A stretch of 34,120 nt of DNA from assembly GCA_041394885.1 (NCBI GenBank), contig JAWKHI010000058.1, positions 1 to 34,120 on the forward strand, written 5' to 3'. Position numbers and translations under genes: made by a program. Shown piece by piece: positions 30,235-34,120 of the stretch. Under the pieces are notes generated by a model. It was not told the origin of the DNA. It was given only the letters and a program-made list of their open reading frames with translations, and did no database searches. The DNA is from DSOI01 sp041394885 (GTDB lineage: Bacteria; Acidobacteriota; Terriglobia; Bryobacterales; Bryobacteraceae). Position 1 is the first letter of the stretch; every line of letters begins with the position of its first letter.

Positions 30235-32304
30235 ATGTCGGGCATTCTGCGCGACACTGTGATAAGGTTTGGTGCCTTCGAACTTGACCCGAACAGCGGC
30301 GAACTCCGCAAGCACGGAATCCGGATCAAGCTGCAAGATCAACCTCGCAAGATCCTCGTTGCGCTGTTGGAAGACCCTGGCGGAGTCGTCACGCGGGACG
30401 AACTACGGCAGCGGATCTGGGGAAACGAAACCTTTGTCGACTTCGACCACGGGCTGAGCGCAGCCGTGAACCGCCTGCGGGAGGCGCTCGGCGATTCGGC
30501 CGACAAACCGAGGTTCGTCGAGACGCTGGCGCGCCGGGGCTACCGTTTCATTGCCCCTGTGGAGGGAGTCCCAAGGGCTTCCGATCCCGCTCCGCCAATC
30601 CCGCACTGGACGAAGATTCTGATCATCACGGCCGTGCTGGCTGCCGGAGCCGCAATCGGCTTGATGTGGATGAATCGCGGGAAGACGCCTGCACCAAACG
30701 AGCCCATACCGCTGACCACCTACGACGGCGGCGAGCAAGACCCCTCGTTTTCGCCGGACGGCAGCCAGGTTGCCTTCTCGTGGAACGGAGCAAACCAGGA
30801 CAACTTCGACATTTTCGTCAAGGTCGTCGGCACGGAATCGTTGATCCGCTTGACCTCGGATCTGGCCGATGACCGGTTGCCGGCTTGGTCACCGGATGGG
30901 CGCTTCGTCGCGTTTCTGCGCAGAGACCAAGGTGTCTACCTGGTCCCGTCCCTCGGCGGAACCGAACGTAAGATCGGAGAATGGCCGGGAATGTTCAGCC
31001 AGTTCTCTTGGTCTTCAGACAGCAGAACCCTGCTGGTCGCTCGTTCTCAAATAGGATTGGAACCCGCCGGAATCTTCATGCTGCCGGTTCAGGGTGGTCC
31101 AGTTCGCCGACTCACCGCTGCCGAAGGAAGTGGGCACGACCAATCCCCGGCCATTTCCCGTGATGACCGGCGCCTTGCCTTCGCCTCATGCCCCGGCGTA
31201 TTGACCTGCGCCGTAGCCCTGCTCGAATTCGATCGCCCGGCCTTGTACCTCGCGGTTCCCTGAAGGCTCCTGACGCCATTGGGCACTCATCCAGTCGATA
31301 GCATGGACCCTCGATGGGAGAGGCTGTGGTTTTTTCTCAGCAGCCTAAGCCCCTCCTGAATCATCGGCTATTCAGGTCGCCATGCACGGGCGATCCAGGC
31401 CGGAGGGCCTCGATGTCGGCGAAATCGGCCTGCTAACCGTTGTCTCAGGAATCTTCAATATCGCGCGGTCCAGGCCCCGGTTGGCGTATGCTCGCTTCCA
31501 CGCCAACGATATCTGGACTTGGAGAACGGCGTCCTCACGAAGAGTCCCATGTCCTCGACGCTCGCCGATTACTCCCCGCAGCTCTCACCTGACGGCAGGA
31601 GAGTCGTGTTCTCGTCCTCACGATCAGGGCCAACGCCGATGGCTCCTGTTGCCACTGTTGACTTCCGCGGCTCAATTCGGCTCTCCTCGATGGTCTCCCG
31701 ACGCTGGCTGGTCTGCGACGGTGTCGACGAAAGCAATAACTGGGACGTATATGTGTTCGACGCCGACGCGTGTCGGGCAACCTCGACCCAGACGATTCCA
31801 ATCCCAATCTGACACCAACCTATCCGTTTCGCGAGATGGCAAATGGATTTACTTCCGCTCCGCAATCGCTCTGGCAGAAACGAAATCCACCGCGCGCCAG
31901 CGATTGGCGGTGAACCGGCTCAAGTCACCCAACAGGGCGGCGCTGTCGCACTGGAATCGATTGACGGCAAATCAATCTACTACTTGAAAGAGCCCTTCGG
32001 TTGTGGTCCGCTGTTCGTCCGATCCCTTGACGGCGGCCAGGAGCGCTAAGTGCTCGATTCCACCAGGGCGCGCCTTCGCCGTAACGGAACAAGGTATCTA
32101 CTACATCGGAGGCGGTCCCATGACTGCTCGTCGGCACGAACTCCGGTTGTTTGACCCCGGGTCGGGTAGATTGCGCATGATCGGCGCGATCGAGAATCTG
32201 TATCTCGGGTTGGGGCTGACGGTCTCGCCAGACCATAAAGAGTCCTTTTTTCGGCCCTCCAACAGGCCGGCGCCGATCTGATGCTGGTGGAAAATATCAA
32301 CTAA
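30235..32304 (+). pseudogene. Broken CadC-type winged-helix/TolB-propeller regulator
   Basis: ATG 30235 has GGAGG eight bases upstream and a TATACT box at 30206-30211. The open part (about 342 aa, to 31263) has a winged helix (IRFGAFELDPNSGEL, ETLARRGYRFIAPVEG), one membrane segment (ILIITAVLAAGAAIGLMWM) and the first propeller blades (SPDGSQVAFSWNGANQDNFD, PAWSPDGRFVAFLR). It then stops. Later fragments lie in different frames: LADYSPQLSPDGRRVVFSSS near 31570, APAIGGEPAQVTQQGG near 31880, TEQGIYYIGGGPMTARRHEL near 32090, and finally ADLMLVENIN before TAA at 32302. Compared with the intact 689-aa paralogue at 22771, the length is the same but several frameshifts and a stop intervene. The DNA-binding and membrane part could still be made. 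Confidence 0.85.
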
Positions 32305-32473
32305 TTACGGCCGCTCGAAGCAGGAAGGCGCGAACCGTCCGCGCAGCGCTGCCGGCGCGGTCCGATTGCTCGACCTTGCCCCGATGCGGCAGTAACCTGC
32401 TGCGACGGTGAGCGCGAGTAACAGCGCGCGTCGGTCCCGGGTCGCAAGTAGCCCCGTATGATCGCTCAATTAT
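32305..32473. other. Short non-coding stretch
   Basis: About 170 bases between the broken regulator and the repeat copy at 32474. Nothing recognised. Confidence 0.3.
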
Positions 32474-32513
32474 GCCGGCCCCTGCCCTTTTTAAAGACCC
32501 GACAAATTGAAAC
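32474..32513. repeat. Repeat family copy 4 (right terminal motif only)
   Basis: CCTTTTTAAAGACCCGACAA followed by ATTGAAAC is the same terminal motif as at 25352-25383, in the same orientation, and inverted relative to those at 27034 and 29078. The internal block is absent. Confidence 0.55.
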
Positions 32514-32659
32514 CCAGCCCGCCGCGGGGCAGAGGAGCGACCTATCCTCGGGACGTTTGCGACCAGGAAGCCCGCCGATGTACAGTAATCCCGAGCGAAC
32601 ACGGCGTCGTCTTCGCGTGCCTCCGGCTGGATCCGATGGCGATTTCCCGGTTTGCCAGA

Positions 32660-33085
32660 CGTGCTTGCGGCGGCGAGTCAGCCACACACAAGCCATCAGT
32701 CCGCTGGCAGTCAGTAGCATAGACGTTGGTTCCGGCGCTTGAGTGTTGCCGACATTGTCCGCGATCCTACCCAACTGCGGTCCAGCGTTGGCGATGGCCC
32801 GCGAGGCATAGCTCACTTGTGTGGGCAGGCCATAGATAGACTGTGCCGAGAACGCCCCGAACAGGCTCAAGTCGATCCCTGCGGGCTGACCAAGAATGGT
32901 CGCACCGCTGGTATACGTTTAGGTGAGGTTCGTGATACTCGGATCGTCCGTCGGAGAAACGTCGTCGGGAGTGAATCCGAGGGTCTGCGCCGTGCAGGTC
33001 CATCCGGCCGGACCAATACATGTGCCGGCTACTTAGCCGGCAAAATCGTAAATCGTGATGAACCCGCCAAACGTAGGGTTCAGAT
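32660..33085 (-). pseudogene. Decayed PEP-CTERM protein gene
   Basis: The minus strand reads NPTFGGFITIYDFAG, stop, VAGTCIGPAGWTCTAQTLGF, TPDDVSPTDDPSITNLT, stop, TYTSGATILGQPAGIDLSLF, SIYGLPTQVSYASRAIANAG and then APEPTSMLLTASGLMACVWL TRRRK. The end is a PEP-CTERM sorting signal: PEP, a hydrophobic helix and a basic cluster. Two in-frame stops interrupt it, and the natural stop after the basic cluster is also lost. No signal peptide remains because the 5' end is joined to a TPR gene fragment. The intact form would have been exported and sorted to the surface. Confidence 0.75.
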
Positions 33086-33115
33086 GGGGAACCCGGTTGC
33101 TGTGGCAGCAACCGT

Positions 33116-33293
33116 TGCGGATGTGCTCTCTGCCCAAAAGCTCCGCGTACGCAAGCGCCGCCAGTTACTCCTTCTCCGCTCCCGCAAGATCGCCCGCCAG
33201 ACGAAGACTGTTGCCCGCCTGAATCCGGTCCAGCCAAGGATCCGATTGCGCCGGCGCCAAACTCGCCACGGCCATGAGCGTATGCGTCCTCAT
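33116..33293 (-). pseudogene. 5' fragment of an exported TPR protein gene
   Basis: ATG 33293 lies three bases beyond the preceding TPR gene's stop and has AGGAGG seven bases upstream. The product begins MRTHTLMAVASLAPAQSDPW (signal-like), then RIQAGNSLRLAGDLAGAEKE and a TAA at 33167-33165. Beyond the stop, the same frame continues LAALAYAELLGREHIRN. The family pattern is 'AereYlaALaeaeklGreh', so the stop probably replaced a tyrosine codon. After about 33116 the sequence changes to the PEP-CTERM remnant. The gene is dead unless the 42-residue product matters. Confidence 0.65.
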
Positions 33294-33295
33294 TG

Positions 33296-34120
33296 CTACC
33301 TCCTATCGCTCGGGGCGAACTCGCTGACGTCCACCGAGTGCCGGCGCGAGTCCGACTCGGCTGCGTCCCGCAGTTGTTCGGCGCGCTTACGGTACGCCTT
33401 CGCTTCCCGCTTATCACCGCTCGCTTTCAAGACGAGGCTGTAGGCGTAGAGGATCTCCTTGAAAGCCGGGTGCTCCGGACCGAAACTCCCCTCCGCCGTC
33501 GACACGGCTTGCCCGCCCAGCGCCTGGGCCTCCTCGAGCCGGCCTTGCTCGGCGACGCACACCGCCAGTTGGACCAGTCCTAGGGCATACACCGGGTGTG
33601 CCTCGCCGGTATGAGGCCGCCAGATGTCGAGCGCGGCTCGTGCGTGCGATTCCGCCTCGCCGAACTGCTTCAGGCGCTCGTATACGGCGCTGAGGTTGCA
33701 GTGCATCGTAGCCCGTTCCTTCCACGATGCTTGTGGATTCTCCTGTGCGATACGAAGACCGCGAAACAGCAGTTGTTCCGCTTCGGCATACTTGCCGGCC
33801 TCAATCCGGAGCGAGCCCAGGTGATTGAGCACGCTGGCAAGAGCCGCATGGTTCCGTCCGTCCGTCTTCTCGAGGATCCCGAGCGAACGCCGGTAGAGCC
33901 TCTCCGCATCTTTGAAGCGATGCCGCAAATGCATCGCTGCGCCGAGGCTGGCAATCGGGGCGGCCAGTTGGGCATGCTTGCGGCCCCACACTTCCTCATG
34001 AAGCCGAATCGAATTGCGCAGCGATCGCTCGGCCTCGTCCAGGTTACCCTGATCCAGGTACACCGTGCCCAGGTCGTTCCAGGCGTTTGCCGCGATGGCC
34101 TTGGCAGGCCGGTCGATGCG
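33296..34120 (-). CDS. TPR-repeat protein (5' end outside window)
   Basis: The frame is open from the window edge to a TAG at 33296, about 274 visible residues. Repeated tetratricopeptide units are clear: WNDLGTVYLDQGNLDEAERS, LGAAMHLRHRFKDAERLYRR, LNHLGSLRIEAGKYAEAEQL, LSAVYERLKQFGEAESHARA and LGLVQLAVCVAEQGRLEEAQ. Spacing of about 42 residues is as in kinesin-light-chain-like TPRs, including the 'HPxxA' loops (GPEHPAFKEILYAYS). Such repeats bind other proteins. N-terminal domains cannot be seen. It is the upstream gene of a former operon with the truncated TPR gene at 33293. Confidence 0.85.
   Translation of the reverse strand, partial: RIDRPAKAIAANAWNDLGTVYLDQGNLDEAERSLRNSIRLHEEVWGRKHAQLAAPIASLGAAMHLRHRFKDAERLYRRSLGILEKTDGRNHAALASVLNHLGSLRIEAGKYAEAEQLLFRGLRIAQENPQASWKERATMHCNLSAVYERLKQFGEAESHARAALDIWRPHTGEAHPVYALGLVQLAVCVAEQGRLEEAQALGGQAVSTAEGSFGPEHPAFKEILYAYSLVLKASGDKREAKAYRKRAEQLRDAAESDSRRHSVDVSEFAPSDRR

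Noticed and set aside
25205..32513. CRISPR array
   Set aside because: The repeats here are long, few, diverged and spaced by kilobases, with inverted ends; they look like transposon remnants, not regularly spaced repeats with spacers.

Overview
The window is high-GC DNA from a bacterium that is most likely an acidobacterium of the Solibacter/Bryobacter type (order Bryobacterales). This is inferred from protein families I associate with that lineage: CadC-type winged-helix proteins fused to TolB-like beta-propellers, secreted proteins with a Solibacter-type 'NxLG' domain, IPT/TIG repeat proteins, PEP-CTERM and TPR genes, and the family beginning with a 'SRGPKTPEGKARSAQNARKHG'-like block. No rRNA, tRNA or CRISPR array was seen.

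Layout. 1-6.7 kb is mostly housekeeping: a polytopic membrane protein cut by the window edge, an exported M20 peptidase, a small charged protein, an RRM RNA-binding protein, a small exported protein, biosynthetic arginine decarboxylase (speA), and a truncated ABC-2 permease. 7-8.9 kb holds a large secreted protein behind a textbook sigma-70 promoter with a 16-bp palindrome over its start.

9.0-18.1 kb is the most remarkable part. Seven minus-strand genes are packed with gaps of 5 to 35 bp or short overlaps. They run from an invasin-like Ig/Gly-Ala protein, through a propeller-like protein, a 922-aa IPT/TIG protein and two DUF4384-like proteins, to an exported caspase-fold peptidase with PEGA and TPR domains. 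The last gene encodes a 270-aa protein with motifs of the edema factor/CyaA/ExoY nucleotidyl cyclase fold. Next to this operon are a Tat-exported sugar isomerase/dehydratase-like gene and, divergently, a 370-aa protein whose R-S-E spacing resembles ADP-ribosyltransferase toxins. I read this as a candidate undescribed envelope-associated caspase/cyclase system with a possible ADP-ribosylating neighbour. The functional link is inference.

18.1-24.9 kb also holds an acidobacterial family gene whose reading frame runs far into the antisense of the ADP-ribosyltransferase-like gene, a decayed terpene-cyclase-like remnant, and an M48-type protease divergent from an intact CadC-TolB sensor/regulator. 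From 24.9 kb to 33.3 kb almost everything is decaying. This stretch holds two transposase remnants, an RCC1-like gene cut by an insertion sequence, a four-copy repeat family with inverted terminal motifs, a frameshifted FAD oxidoreductase, a second CadC-TolB gene broken into pieces, and a TPR/PEP-CTERM chimera with in-frame stops. One intact-looking metzincin-like protease survives there. The window ends inside a TPR protein gene.
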